NCBI GenBank assembly: GCA_003243455.1 | Contig: QFQS01000002.1 | Coordinates: 485,091-549,090 of the forward strand | DNA from: Cereibacter sphaeroides | Lineage (GTDB): Bacteria; Pseudomonadota; Alphaproteobacteria; Rhodobacterales; Rhodobacteraceae | Reading direction: 5' to 3' | DNA: 64,000 bases | Shown here: positions 41,931 through 49,844 of the stretch, in pieces | How the letters are laid out: each line of letters begins with the position of its first letter | Numbering within the stretch: the first letter of the stretch is position 1 | Made by a program: the position numbers and the translations under genes | The notes under the pieces: model-generated | What the model saw: only the letters and a program-made list of their open reading frames with translations | The model's database searches: none | What the model was told of the DNA's origin: nothing

Positions 41931-43220
41931 ATGTCGCGGCCAGAGCAGACGCCCGAGCTGCGTCCGGGGCCAATGGGCGAAGATACCGCCATGGCCCTGA
42001 AATACACCCCAATTTTCCTGCGTCATTCGCCGACCCCAAGGGTCGAGTCCTTTGCGTTGCTGGCGGGGCTGGAGGCCGGGGTACGGGGGGTTCTGCTGAC
42101 GGTCATGCCGCTGGCGCTGTATGAGGCGGTGGCCGATGCGGCAGTGGTGTCGCGCATCTATTTCTTCATCGGCATCGCCTCGCTGATCTGGGGGCTGATG
42201 GTGCCCTGGGCCACGAACCACATTCCCCGGCGCTGGATGTATACGCTGGGTTCGGTGATGTATCTGGTGGGCATGGCGCTGGCGCTGACCGGGCATCCGG
42301 CGGCGATTTCCGCGGCGATCCTGATCAACTCGCTGGCCACGGTGACCGTCTTTGTCTGCCTTAACGCCTATGTGCTGGACTATGTCAGCCGGGCCGATCT
42401 GGGGCGCAGCGCCTCGCAGCAGATGCTTTATGCGGCGGCCTGTTGGGCGGTTGGGCCGCTGCTGGGGGTATGGCTGCGCACGATCTGGTCGCCGCTGCCG
42501 TTTCTGGTGGCGGGCGGCTTTGCGGTGGCGCTGCTGGCGACGTTCTGGGTGCTGCGTCTGGGGAACGGGCGGCAGATCGCGCGGGCGAAGGGGCCTGCGC
42601 TGAACCCGGTCGCCTATCTGGGCCGGTTCTTTCAGCAGCCAAGGCTGATCGCGGGCTGGCTGTTCGCCTGCATCCGATCCTGCGGCTGGTGGGTCTATGT
42701 CGTCTACGTGCCGATCTTCTGTATCCAGGCGGGCCTGGGCGACAAGGTGGGGGGTGTGGCGCTGTCGATCACCAACACGCTGCTGTTCTTTACTCCACTG
42801 TTCCTGCGGGGCGTGTCGCGGGCCACGGTGCGCCTGTCGGTGGTTGCGGGGTTCCTGTGGGGTGCGGTGCTGTTCGCGCTGGCGGGCTTTGCAGCACCTT
42901 TGCCATGGCTCGCGCTGGGGCTGATGCTGCTGGGGTCGATCAGCCTGGTGTTGCTGGACATCGCGGGCGGCTTGCCCTTCCTGATGGCGGTAAAGCCGTC
43001 GGAGCGGACCGAGATGGCGGCGGTCTATTCCAGTTTCCGCGATGTCTCTGGCATCGCCACGCCGGGTGTGGCCTGGCTGGTGCTGCTGGTGGCACCCGTA
43101 TCCGGCATCTTCGTCGCGGTGGGGGCAGGAATGGCAACGGCGGCGGCGATTGCGCTGCGACTGCACCCAAGGCTTGGCACGCCGCGCCCGTCGCGTGGCG
43201 TCCGGATGGCTGGCGAGTAA
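41931..43220 (+). CDS. Major facilitator superfamily transporter
   Basis: A 429-residue integral membrane protein with about 12 predicted segments and a central cytoplasmic loop. The loop between segments 2 and 3 (WATNHIPRRWMYTLG) resembles the basic MFS motif A position. The substrate is unknown. ATG 41931 gives the longest form; a second ATG at 41991 (MALKYTPIFLRHS) immediately precedes the conserved part and may be the real start. It faces mcd tail to tail with no gap and follows a decayed gene region. Confidence 0.8.
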   Translation: MSRPEQTPELRPGPMGEDTAMALKYTPIFLRHSPTPRVESFALLAGLEAGVRGVLLTVMPLALYEAVADAAVVSRIYFFIGIASLIWGLMVPWATNHIPRRWMYTLGSVMYLVGMALALTGHPAAISAAILINSLATVTVFVCLNAYVLDYVSRADLGRSASQQMLYAAACWAVGPLLGVWLRTIWSPLPFLVAGGFAVALLATFWVLRLGNGRQIARAKGPALNPVAYLGRFFQQPRLIAGWLFACIRSCGWWVYVVYVPIFCIQAGLGDKVGGVALSITNTLLFFTPLFLRGVSRATVRLSVVAGFLWGAVLFALAGFAAPLPWLALGLMLLGSISLVLLDIAGGLPFLMAVKPSERTEMAAVYSSFRDVSGIATPGVAWLVLLVAPVSGIFVAVGAGMATAAAIALRLHPRLGTPRPSRGVRMAGE

Positions 43221-44885
43221 TCAGTCCAGCAGGCGGCGCGCAATCACCTGCGCCTGTATCTCGGCCGCACCTTCGAAAATGTTCAGGATGCGCGCGTCGC
43301 ACAGGATGCGGCTGATCTGGTATTCCAGCGCAAAACCGTTGCCGCCGTGGATCTGCAGGGCATTGTCGGCGGCGGCCCAGGCGACGCGGGCGCCCAGAAG
43401 CTTGGCCATACCCGCCTCAAGATCGCAGCGTTTGTCGTGGTCTTTCTGCCAGGCGGAGTAATAGGTCAGTTGGCGGGCGATCATGATCTCGACCGCCATC
43501 ATGGCCAGTTTTCCGGCAACGCGCGGAAACTCGATCAGCGGCTTGCCGAACTGGCGGCGGTCCTCGGCATAACGCATTCCGGTTTCCAGCGCGCTTTGCG
43601 CCACGCCAATGGCGCGGGCGGCGGTCTGGATGCGGGCGCTCTCAAAGGTCTGCATCAGCTGCTTGAAACCCTGCCCCTCGACCCCACCCAGAAGGTTCTC
43701 GGCGGGCACACGGAATTTGTCGAAGGCGAGTTCATATTCCTTCATGCCGCGATAGCCCAGAACCTCGATCTCTCCGCCCGTCATGCCGGGGGTAGGGAAG
43801 GGATCGGCCTCGGTTCCCGGTATCTTTTCCGCCAGGAACATCGACAAGCCGCGATAATCGGTGGTGGCCGGATCGGTGCGGGCGAGCAATGTCATCACAT
43901 GGGTGCGGGCGGCGTGCGTGATCCAGGTCTTGTTGCCGGTGACCTCATAGCCTTCACCCGTCCTGACCGCGCGGGTGCGCAGGCTGCCAAGGTCGGAGCC
44001 TGTATTGGGTTCCGTGAAAACGGCGGTGGGCAGGATCTCTCCGCTGGCGAACTTCGGCAGCCAATGCGCCTTTTGCTCGGGCGTGCCGCCGCACAAGATC
44101 AGTTCGGCCGCGATCTCGGACCTTGTGCCAAGCGAACCCACGCCGATATAGCCGCGCGACAGTTCTTCCGAGACGACGACCATCGAGGCCTTGGACAGGC
44201 CCAGGCCGCCGAATTCCTCGGGGATGGTCAGGCCGAAGACGCCCATTTCGGACAGGCTCTCGATCACCGGCATGGGGATCAACTCGTCCTTCAGATGCCA
44301 GTCATGCGCATGGGGGACGACCTCTTCGTCGGCGAAGCGGCGGAATTGGTCGCGGATCATCTCGAGTTCCGCGTCGAGGCCCGTCGCGCCGAAGGTGGCG
44401 CGGCCGTGGTTGTCGCGCATGAGGGCGACGAGTTGTGCCCTCGCCTGAGGGGTGTTGCCACGGGCGATCAGGTCACGGGTGGCCGGGCCGGGTTCGGCGG
44501 AAAGGCCGATGTCCTGAAGCCGGGCGATCTCTCCCTGGCTCATCGGGATGCCGCCGTGTATCTGGGCCAGATATTCGCCAAGTCCTATCTGCAGGATCAG
44601 ACGCTCCATCTCGCCAAACCGGCCCTCGGCCTCAAGCCGCACGGACCAGTCACGCAACTGGCGCAACGCTTCAACATAGGTGGCAAGCCAGGCGAGCGCA
44701 TGGGCGGCGAACTGATGCTGCTCCATCGCCTCGGCGCTGATCTTCCCGGCAACCATTACTTTCGCGCGCAGCGTCTCGCGACCGGAAACGACAAGCGGTT
44801 CGATTTCGGAAATGGCGGCATCGGCGAGACCGGAGAGGTCGAAGGGCGCAGGCGTTGGCGTCAGGTTCTGTCCGTCATGCGGCAT
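43221..44885 (-). CDS. mcd: (2S)-methylsuccinyl-CoA dehydrogenase
   Basis: An FAD acyl-CoA dehydrogenase of 554 residues. About 160 N-terminal residues precede the normal acyl-CoA dehydrogenase fold (MRDQFRRFADEEVVP onward), the extension known for Mcd of the ethylmalonyl-CoA pathway in Rhodobacter and Paracoccus. FGLTIPEEFGGLG, VFTEPNTGSDLGSL, GNKTWITHAAR and the catalytic Glu538 in NIFEGAAEIQ are present. Mcd oxidises methylsuccinyl-CoA to mesaconyl-CoA, passing electrons to ETF. GGGAG lies 7 nt before ATG 44885; an upstream ATG at 44915 is less likely. Confidence 0.88.
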   Translation of the reverse strand: MPHDGQNLTPTPAPFDLSGLADAAISEIEPLVVSGRETLRAKVMVAGKISAEAMEQHQFAAHALAWLATYVEALRQLRDWSVRLEAEGRFGEMERLILQIGLGEYLAQIHGGIPMSQGEIARLQDIGLSAEPGPATRDLIARGNTPQARAQLVALMRDNHGRATFGATGLDAELEMIRDQFRRFADEEVVPHAHDWHLKDELIPMPVIESLSEMGVFGLTIPEEFGGLGLSKASMVVVSEELSRGYIGVGSLGTRSEIAAELILCGGTPEQKAHWLPKFASGEILPTAVFTEPNTGSDLGSLRTRAVRTGEGYEVTGNKTWITHAARTHVMTLLARTDPATTDYRGLSMFLAEKIPGTEADPFPTPGMTGGEIEVLGYRGMKEYELAFDKFRVPAENLLGGVEGQGFKQLMQTFESARIQTAARAIGVAQSALETGMRYAEDRRQFGKPLIEFPRVAGKLAMMAVEIMIARQLTYYSAWQKDHDKRCDLEAGMAKLLGARVAWAAADNALQIHGGNGFALEYQISRILCDARILNIFEGAAEIQAQVIARRLLD

Positions 44886-44934
44886 GGCGACTCTCCCATT
44901 GTGCAGATGCAGCATGATCTAAGCGCTAATAAAG

Positions 44935-44944
44935 TTGCGCGCAA
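44935..44944. promoter_or_regulatory. Palindrome TTGCGCGCAA upstream of mcd
   Basis: A perfect 10-bp palindrome lies 50 nt upstream of the mcd start codon, in an AT-rich promoter-like stretch. A weak TTGCGC...TAGATC promoter (17-nt spacing, minus strand) would begin within it. Confidence 0.35.
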
Positions 44945-44986
44945 GAAAAATACCTAATTTAGTATCCAGTCGAACATAAGTTGCTG

Positions 44987-45000
44987 GAGCGATTTCGCTC
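44987..45000. promoter_or_regulatory. Palindrome GAGCGATTTCGCTC upstream of mcd
   Basis: Two perfect 6-bp arms around TT, about 100 nt upstream of mcd and directly abutting repeat copy B. It could be an operator or part of the repeat element's flank. Confidence 0.35.
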
Positions 45001-45024
45001 TATCTCCTGTTCGCAAATATCCCA
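45001..45024 (-). repeat. Intergenic GGRTATTT repeat, copy B
   Basis: On the minus strand this reads TGGGATATTTGCGAACAGGA followed by GATA. It lies downstream of pckA, directly after a GC-rich hairpin, and aligns with copies A and C. Confidence 0.6.
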
Positions 45025-45031
45025 CGGGGGT

Positions 45032-45052
45032 CCGGGGGTGTGAAACCCCCGG
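45032..45052 (-). terminator. Hairpin after pckA
   Basis: An 8-bp perfect stem (CCGGGGGT/ACCCCCGG) with a 5-nt loop sits 10 nt after the pckA stop, and repeat copy B follows 8 nt beyond it. There is no T-run, though ATATTT is close downstream. Confidence 0.6.
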
Positions 45053-45061
45053 CCTTTCCGC

Positions 45062-46660
45062 TCAGCCGATCGCGGCCGCCCGCACATCCTCGTCGATGTG
45101 CGACAGGTACTGACCGAAGTTGTCGGCGAACATGCCGACCAGCTTCTTCGCCTGCGCATCATAGGCTGCGCCATCGGCCCAGGTGCTGCGCGGGTCGAGC
45201 AGCCCCGTATCCACGCCCGGCACGGATACCGGCACTTCAAAGCCGAAGTTCGGGTCACGGCGGAACTGACCGGCGGACAGCGATCCATCCAGCGCCGCCG
45301 TCAGCAGCGCACGGGTCGCCTTGATCGGCATGCGGCGGCCGGTGCCATAGGCGCCGCCGGTCCAGCCGGTGTTGACCAGCCAGCAGCTTGCGCCGTGCTT
45401 GGCGATCTTGGCCTGCAACAGCTTGCCATAGACCTCGGGCCGGCGCGGCATGAAGGGGGCGCCGAAGCAGGTCGAGAAGGTCGGCTGCGGCTCGGTCACG
45501 CCGCGCTCGGTGCCGGCGACCTTGGCGGTGAAGCCGGACAGGAAATGATACATCGCCTGCGCGGGCGTCAGCCGCGCGATGGGCGGCAGCACGCCGAAGG
45601 CATCGCAGGTCAACATGATGATGTTGCGGGGAAAGCCGCCAAGCCCGCTGTCCGAAGCGTTCGAGATATAGTCCAGGGGATAGGCGCAGCGGGTGTTGGC
45701 CGTCAGGCTGTCATCGGCGAAGTCCAGTTCCAGCGTCTCGGGGTTGTACACCATGTTTTCGACCACGGTGCCGAAGCGGTGGGTGGTCGCATAGATCTCT
45801 GGCTCGGCCTCGGCAGACAGGTTGATGGTCTTGGCATAGCAGCCGCCTTCGAAGTTGAAAGTGCCGCGGTCGGACCAGCCGTGTTCGTCGTCGCCGATCA
45901 GGATGCGGCGTGGATCGGCGGACAGCGTGGTCTTGCCGGTGCCGGACAGGCCGAAGAACACGGCGGTGTCCACAGGGTTGCCCGGCGCGTGGTTGGCCGA
46001 GCAGTGCATTGGCATGATGCCCTTCTCCGGCAGCAGGTAGTTCAGCAGGGTGAAGACCGACTTCTTGTTTTCGCCCGCATAGGCCGTGCCCGCGATCAGG
46101 ATCAGCTTGCGGTCGAAGTGGAAGGTGATGATCGTGCCCGACCGGCAGCCATGGCGCGCCGGATCGGCGGTGAAGGACGGGCAGTTGATGATCGTCCAGT
46201 CGGGCGTGAAGCCATCAAGCTCGGACCGCTCGGGGCGGCGCAGCAGGTGGCGGATGAACAGCCCATGCCAGGCCAGTTCCGTGACCACGCGGACATCCAG
46301 CCGATGCGCCGGATCGGCCCCGGCGAAAAGATCCTGCACGAAGTAATCGCGGCCCTTCATATGCTCCAGTATGTCGGCATAAAGCGTCTCGAAGGCTTCG
46401 GGCATCTGGCTGGCGTTATTCTCCCACCAGATCGTGTCCGCGACCGAGGCGGTGCGGACCACATGCTTGTCCTTGGGCGAGCGGCCGGTATGCATACCCG
46501 TCGAGACCAGAAAGGCGCCCCCACGCCCCAGATGGCCTTCGCCGCGCGCCACGGCTGCTTCGATCAACGCCGGTTCGATGAGATTGTAGTGCACCTGCCC
46601 AAGTCCGGTGATGCCTTGATCGTCCAGCCGATGGGCCGGGTTCACACGTCCGAATGTCAT
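45062..46660 (-). CDS. pckA: Phosphoenolpyruvate carboxykinase (ATP)
   Basis: PckA converts oxaloacetate and ATP to PEP, the entry to gluconeogenesis. The 532-residue protein has the oxaloacetate site TGRSPKDKHVV, P-loop GLSGTGKTTLSADP, kinase-2 motif LIGDDEHGWSD and LNTGWTGGAYGTGRRM (as VNTGWTGGAYGTG). I place the start at ATG 46660 (MTFGRVNPAHRL), about 100 nt from a strong -10 box. It is divergent from chvI. The pckA-chvI-chvG neighbourhood is typical of alphaproteobacteria. Confidence 0.96.
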   Translation of the reverse strand: MTFGRVNPAHRLDDQGITGLGQVHYNLIEPALIEAAVARGEGHLGRGGAFLVSTGMHTGRSPKDKHVVRTASVADTIWWENNASQMPEAFETLYADILEHMKGRDYFVQDLFAGADPAHRLDVRVVTELAWHGLFIRHLLRRPERSELDGFTPDWTIINCPSFTADPARHGCRSGTIITFHFDRKLILIAGTAYAGENKKSVFTLLNYLLPEKGIMPMHCSANHAPGNPVDTAVFFGLSGTGKTTLSADPRRILIGDDEHGWSDRGTFNFEGGCYAKTINLSAEAEPEIYATTHRFGTVVENMVYNPETLELDFADDSLTANTRCAYPLDYISNASDSGLGGFPRNIIMLTCDAFGVLPPIARLTPAQAMYHFLSGFTAKVAGTERGVTEPQPTFSTCFGAPFMPRRPEVYGKLLQAKIAKHGASCWLVNTGWTGGAYGTGRRMPIKATRALLTAALDGSLSAGQFRRDPNFGFEVPVSVPGVDTGLLDPRSTWADGAAYDAQAKKLVGMFADNFGQYLSHIDEDVRAAAIG

Positions 46661-46766
46661 ACCTGCAAGCTCTCCGTTGCCGCTGGGGGCGGCGGTTTTC
46701 GTGACTGCGCCGGGACCCTGGGCCAAGAGGGTGATCCGGCACACACCCGAAAAGGTGCGCAATATT

Positions 46767-46799
46767 ATTATAACACACCCGATTGAGCTTGTAACAAGC
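46767..46799 (-). promoter_or_regulatory. pckA promoter with operator-like palindrome over the -35 region
   Basis: On the minus strand a consensus TATAAT (46772-46767) lies 14 nt downstream of a perfect 13-bp palindrome GCTTGTTACAAGC (46787-46799) whose GTTACA half sits in the -35 position. The -35 box itself is poor, so activation or repression through the palindrome is plausible. Confidence 0.6.
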
Positions 46800-46896
46800 G
46801 GCGTGTGTGGGGTTAGCGCAACCATCTGCACGGTTCGGAGATAAACCGCCCAAGGTGAGGCAAATTAGTCAAAACTTGAGGATTTTCTCATGCCCT

Positions 46897-46909
46897 TTCC
46901 GTCACGGAA
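46897..46909. promoter_or_regulatory. Palindrome TTCCGTCACGGAA upstream of chvI
   Basis: Perfect 6-bp arms around a central C, about 96 nt upstream of the chvI start. It differs from the pckA-side palindrome, so a separate regulator is implied if it is functional. Confidence 0.4.
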
Positions 46910-47004
46910 GGCACTGATTCGCAGTTAGCAGTTGCGTCGGGTGCTAAGAATACGGACTATGATAGAAAAATCAGGCAGTACCGCTTAAAACAGGAAGCCC
47001 GAAT

Positions 47005-47706
47005 ATGTCTAGGATCGCCCTAGTGGACGACGACAGGAACATCCTGACGTCCGTATCGATGACGCTCGAAGCCGAGGGGTTCGAGGTTGAGACGTATAAC
47101 GACGGCCAGTCGGCGCTGGATGCTTTTAACCGCCGTATGCCCGACATGGCCGTTCTGGACATCAAGATGCCGCGTATGGACGGGATGGACCTGTTGCAGC
47201 GGCTGCGCCAGAAAACCTCGATGCCCGTCATCTTCCTGACCTCGAAGGACGACGAGATCGACGAGGTTCTGGGCCTGCGCATGGGTGCGGACGATTATGT
47301 GAAGAAGCCGTTCTCGCAGCGGCTGCTGGTCGAGCGCATCCGTGCGCTGCTGCGCCGGCAGGAGGCGATCGCGACCGGCGAGGTCGCCACAACGGAAGAA
47401 ACCAAGATCATGGAGCGCGGCGCGCTGCGCATGGACCCGCTTCGCCATTCGGTCAGCTGGAAGGGTCTGGAGGTCGCTTTGACCGTGACCGAGTTCCTGC
47501 TGCTGCAGGCACTGGCGCAGCGGCCTGGTTTCGTGAAAAGCCGCGACCAGCTTATGGACGTGGCCTATGACGATCAGGTCTATGTCGATGACCGCACCAT
47601 CGACAGCCACATCAAGCGTCTGCGCAAGAAGATGCGCAGCGTTGACAATGACTTTTCCGCCATCGAAACCCTTTACGGCATCGGTTACCGCTACAACGAG
47701 GAATGA
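47005..47706 (+). CDS. chvI: Response regulator ChvI
   Basis: An OmpR/PhoB-type response regulator of 233 residues. The receiver domain has acidic pocket VDDDRN, phospho-acceptor Asp52 in VLDIKMPRMDG and Lys in DYVKKPF. The C-terminal winged helix has TVTEFLLLQALAQRPG and DDRTIDSHIKRLRKK. In rhizobia and relatives ChvI controls envelope, acid-stress and exopolysaccharide genes. The stop overlaps the sensor gene by ATGA. Its position beside pckA is conserved in alphaproteobacteria. Confidence 0.94.
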   Translation: MSRIALVDDDRNILTSVSMTLEAEGFEVETYNDGQSALDAFNRRMPDMAVLDIKMPRMDGMDLLQRLRQKTSMPVIFLTSKDDEIDEVLGLRMGADDYVKKPFSQRLLVERIRALLRRQEAIATGEVATTEETKIMERGALRMDPLRHSVSWKGLEVALTVTEFLLLQALAQRPGFVKSRDQLMDVAYDDQVYVDDRTIDSHIKRLRKKMRSVDNDFSAIETLYGIGYRYNEE

Positions 47707-49409
47707 CCACCCTGCCGCGCCTGGGCAAAGCAAAAGTCGTCTCCTCGCGTGACGGCGACGTCCTGTTGGGCGAAGACTGGGTTTCGCCGGAGACCCTGGC
47801 CGACGAGGCATTGCGGGCGGACCGTGGCCGGCGTGGCATCGTCTCGCTGAACCGCTCGCCCCTGGCGCGCAAGATCATCGTCTTCAACCTGCTGGCGCTG
47901 GTGATCCTGGTGTCGGGCGTGCTGTTCATGAACCCGTTCCGCGACAGCCTGGTCAAACAGCGCGAGGCGGGGCTTGTGTCCGAGGCGCAGCTGATCGCGC
48001 GGGTGTTCGAGGCCAAGGCGCCTGCCGAGGGGTCCGTGGACCTTGCCACCGCATTGGATGTCAGCGGCACGCTGGACCGCATGAACATCGCGCCGGGGGT
48101 CGAGCTGTTCGTGTTCGATCCCGCCGGAACGCTGGTCGGCAATCAGGTTGGCCAGGCCGACCCGCTGGCGGACAGCAATCGCTCGACCATGATCACCGAT
48201 TTCCTGAACACGATCTGGGACGGCGTATCGGCCGTGTTGACCATGGGTGGAACCGAGCCGGAAAAGATTGATGCCGAAGGGCTGGCACGCGCGGTCTATG
48301 CGCAAGCGCGGGCGGGCGGCCTTGGGGTGAACACCGGGCATGATGTGGCGACGGGCGGCGCTATCTTTTCTGTGGCGACCCCGATCAAGCGCGGCGATGA
48401 GGTTCTGGGCGTGGTCGCGCTGACCAGCGCCGCCGGAGAGATCGACCGGCTGGTGCGCTATGAGCGCGAACAGGTGTTGCAGATGTTCATCATCGCGCTT
48501 CTGGTCTCGATCGGGCTGAGCCTTGTTCTCGCTTCGACGATCGCCAATCCGCTGTCCGACCTTGCCGCTGCGGCGGAGTTGGGCCGCGACCGGAACGCGC
48601 GCAAGATGGCGCCGGGGCGGGTGCGGATTCCCGACCTTGCCGCGAGACCGGACGAGATCGGGCGGCTGTCTGTCGCCATGCGGGGCATGGTCGCGGCGCT
48701 GTACGACCGGATCGACGCGAACGAGCAATTCGCGGCCGACGTGGCGCATGAGATCAAGAACCCGCTCGCCTCGCTGCGCTCTGCCGTTGGCACGATGCGC
48801 GTCGCCAAGCGCGACGACCAGCGCGAGAAACTGCTGGAGGTGATCGAGCATGACGTTCGCCGGCTGGACCGGCTGGTTAGCGACATCTCGAACGCCTCGC
48901 GGCTGGACAGCGAACTGGTGAAAGAGGAGGAGACCTCTTTCGACCTGCTGCAGACCCTGTCGAACATCAGCGAGTACCTGGGCAAGCAGGCCGTCGACAA
49001 GGGCGTCGATTTCATCACCGACCTGCCGCCCGAACCTATCATGACCCAAGGGCTCGAGGCGCGGCTGGCGCAGGTCTTTGTCAACCTGATCACCAACGCG
49101 ATTTCCTTCTGCGAAGAGGGCGATGCCGTCCGTGTCTGGGCGCGCCAGCGCGAGAACCGCGTGCTGGTCGTGGTCGAGGATACCGGGCCGGGCATTCCCG
49201 AGCAGGCGCTGTCCAAGATCTTCAAGCGCTTTTACTCGGAACGCCCGCCGGGACAGTTCGGTGAGCACTCGGGCCTTGGACTTGCCATCTCGAAACAGAT
49301 CGTCGAGGCGCATGGCGGTGTCATCTGGGCCGAGAACATTCGCCCGACCCATGCCGACATTACTTCGGAGCCTCTGGGCGCCCGCTTCGTGGTCGGCCTG
49401 CCGGTGTGA
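47703..49409 (+). CDS. chvG: Sensor histidine kinase ChvG
   Basis: A 568-residue membrane kinase. One membrane segment near residues 57-80 (KIIVFNLLALVILVSGVLFM) and a second near 260-280 (MFIIALLVSIGLSLVLAST) enclose a periplasmic sensing domain of about 180 residues. HAMP-type sequence follows, then the phospho-acceptor His in FAADVAHEIKNPLASLRSA and ATPase motifs VVEDTGPGIP and GEHSGLGLAISKQI. It overlaps chvI upstream and hprK downstream (GTGA), so sensor and PTS kinase are co-translated. Confidence 0.93.
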   Translation: MTTLPRLGKAKVVSSRDGDVLLGEDWVSPETLADEALRADRGRRGIVSLNRSPLARKIIVFNLLALVILVSGVLFMNPFRDSLVKQREAGLVSEAQLIARVFEAKAPAEGSVDLATALDVSGTLDRMNIAPGVELFVFDPAGTLVGNQVGQADPLADSNRSTMITDFLNTIWDGVSAVLTMGGTEPEKIDAEGLARAVYAQARAGGLGVNTGHDVATGGAIFSVATPIKRGDEVLGVVALTSAAGEIDRLVRYEREQVLQMFIIALLVSIGLSLVLASTIANPLSDLAAAAELGRDRNARKMAPGRVRIPDLAARPDEIGRLSVAMRGMVAALYDRIDANEQFAADVAHEIKNPLASLRSAVGTMRVAKRDDQREKLLEVIEHDVRRLDRLVSDISNASRLDSELVKEEETSFDLLQTLSNISEYLGKQAVDKGVDFITDLPPEPIMTQGLEARLAQVFVNLITNAISFCEEGDAVRVWARQRENRVLVVVEDTGPGIPEQALSKIFKRFYSERPPGQFGEHSGLGLAISKQIVEAHGGVIWAENIRPTHADITSEPLGARFVVGLPV

Positions 49410-49834
49410 CCGGCGCGCTTACAGAAAACATCCACGCAAGCTGCGTTGCGGCCTTTGGTCGCGGGTTGCTGATCCTTGGTCCGTCGGGTTCGGGAAAGTC
49501 ATCGCTGGCGTTGCAACTCATCGGGCTGGGGGCCAGTCTGGTGGCGGATGACCGGGTAGACCTGTCCTGCCGGGGAACTTCGCTTTTCGCCCAGGCGCCT
49601 GCGACACTGGAAGGGCGGATCGAGGCGAGGGGTATTGGCATCCTGCGGGCCGAGGCGATTGCTGAAACCGAACTGCATCTTGCAGTCCAACTTAGCGAGG
49701 ACGAGGGGCCGAGATTGCCTGATTGGCACGAGATTGTGTTTATGCAACGCAAGCTCAATCTTGTGAGGGTGCCACTTCGCGCCCATCTTGCTGCCTCACT
49801 CCTGTTGTATCTTCGCGGTGGAAGGGCCGATTGA
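49406..49834 (+). CDS. hprK: HPr kinase/phosphorylase, short alphaproteobacterial form
   Basis: A 142-residue HprK that keeps only the C-terminal kinase domain and lacks the N-terminal domain of the Firmicute enzyme, as usual in this class. The P-loop is LILGPSGSGKSSLAL (Lys31, Ser32). DDRVDL provides the Mg/catalytic Asp and RIEARGIGILR the family signature. It would phosphorylate Ser46 of the HPr encoded four genes on. GTG 49406 overlaps chvG. Its 3' end is 10 nt from rapZ. Confidence 0.92.
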   Translation: MTGALTENIHASCVAAFGRGLLILGPSGSGKSSLALQLIGLGASLVADDRVDLSCRGTSLFAQAPATLEGRIEARGIGILRAEAIAETELHLAVQLSEDEGPRLPDWHEIVFMQRKLNLVRVPLRAHLAASLLLYLRGGRAD

Positions 49835-49844
49835 GGCAAAGGGC

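Larger units (their letters stand above)
46661..47004. other. 344-nt divergent regulatory region between pckA and chvI
   Basis: No gene fits here. It holds the pckA leader and promoter (minus strand, -10 at 46767-46772), the palindrome over its -35 region, a second palindrome at 46897-46909 nearer chvI, and an AT-rich stretch with a weak -10-like TATGAT at about 46961 for chvI. AACAGGAAG provides the chvI ribosome site. Confidence 0.7.

Noticed and set aside
44935..45060. A tRNA or small RNA gene between pckA and mcd
   Set aside because: The inverted repeats here do not form a cloverleaf or carry T-loop or anticodon features; they are better explained as a terminator, repeat and operators.
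45098..46786. A 562-codon plus-strand open frame opposite pckA
   Set aside because: It covers nearly all of pckA in antisense. Such frames stay open by codon bias in GC-rich genes, and pckA is unambiguous.
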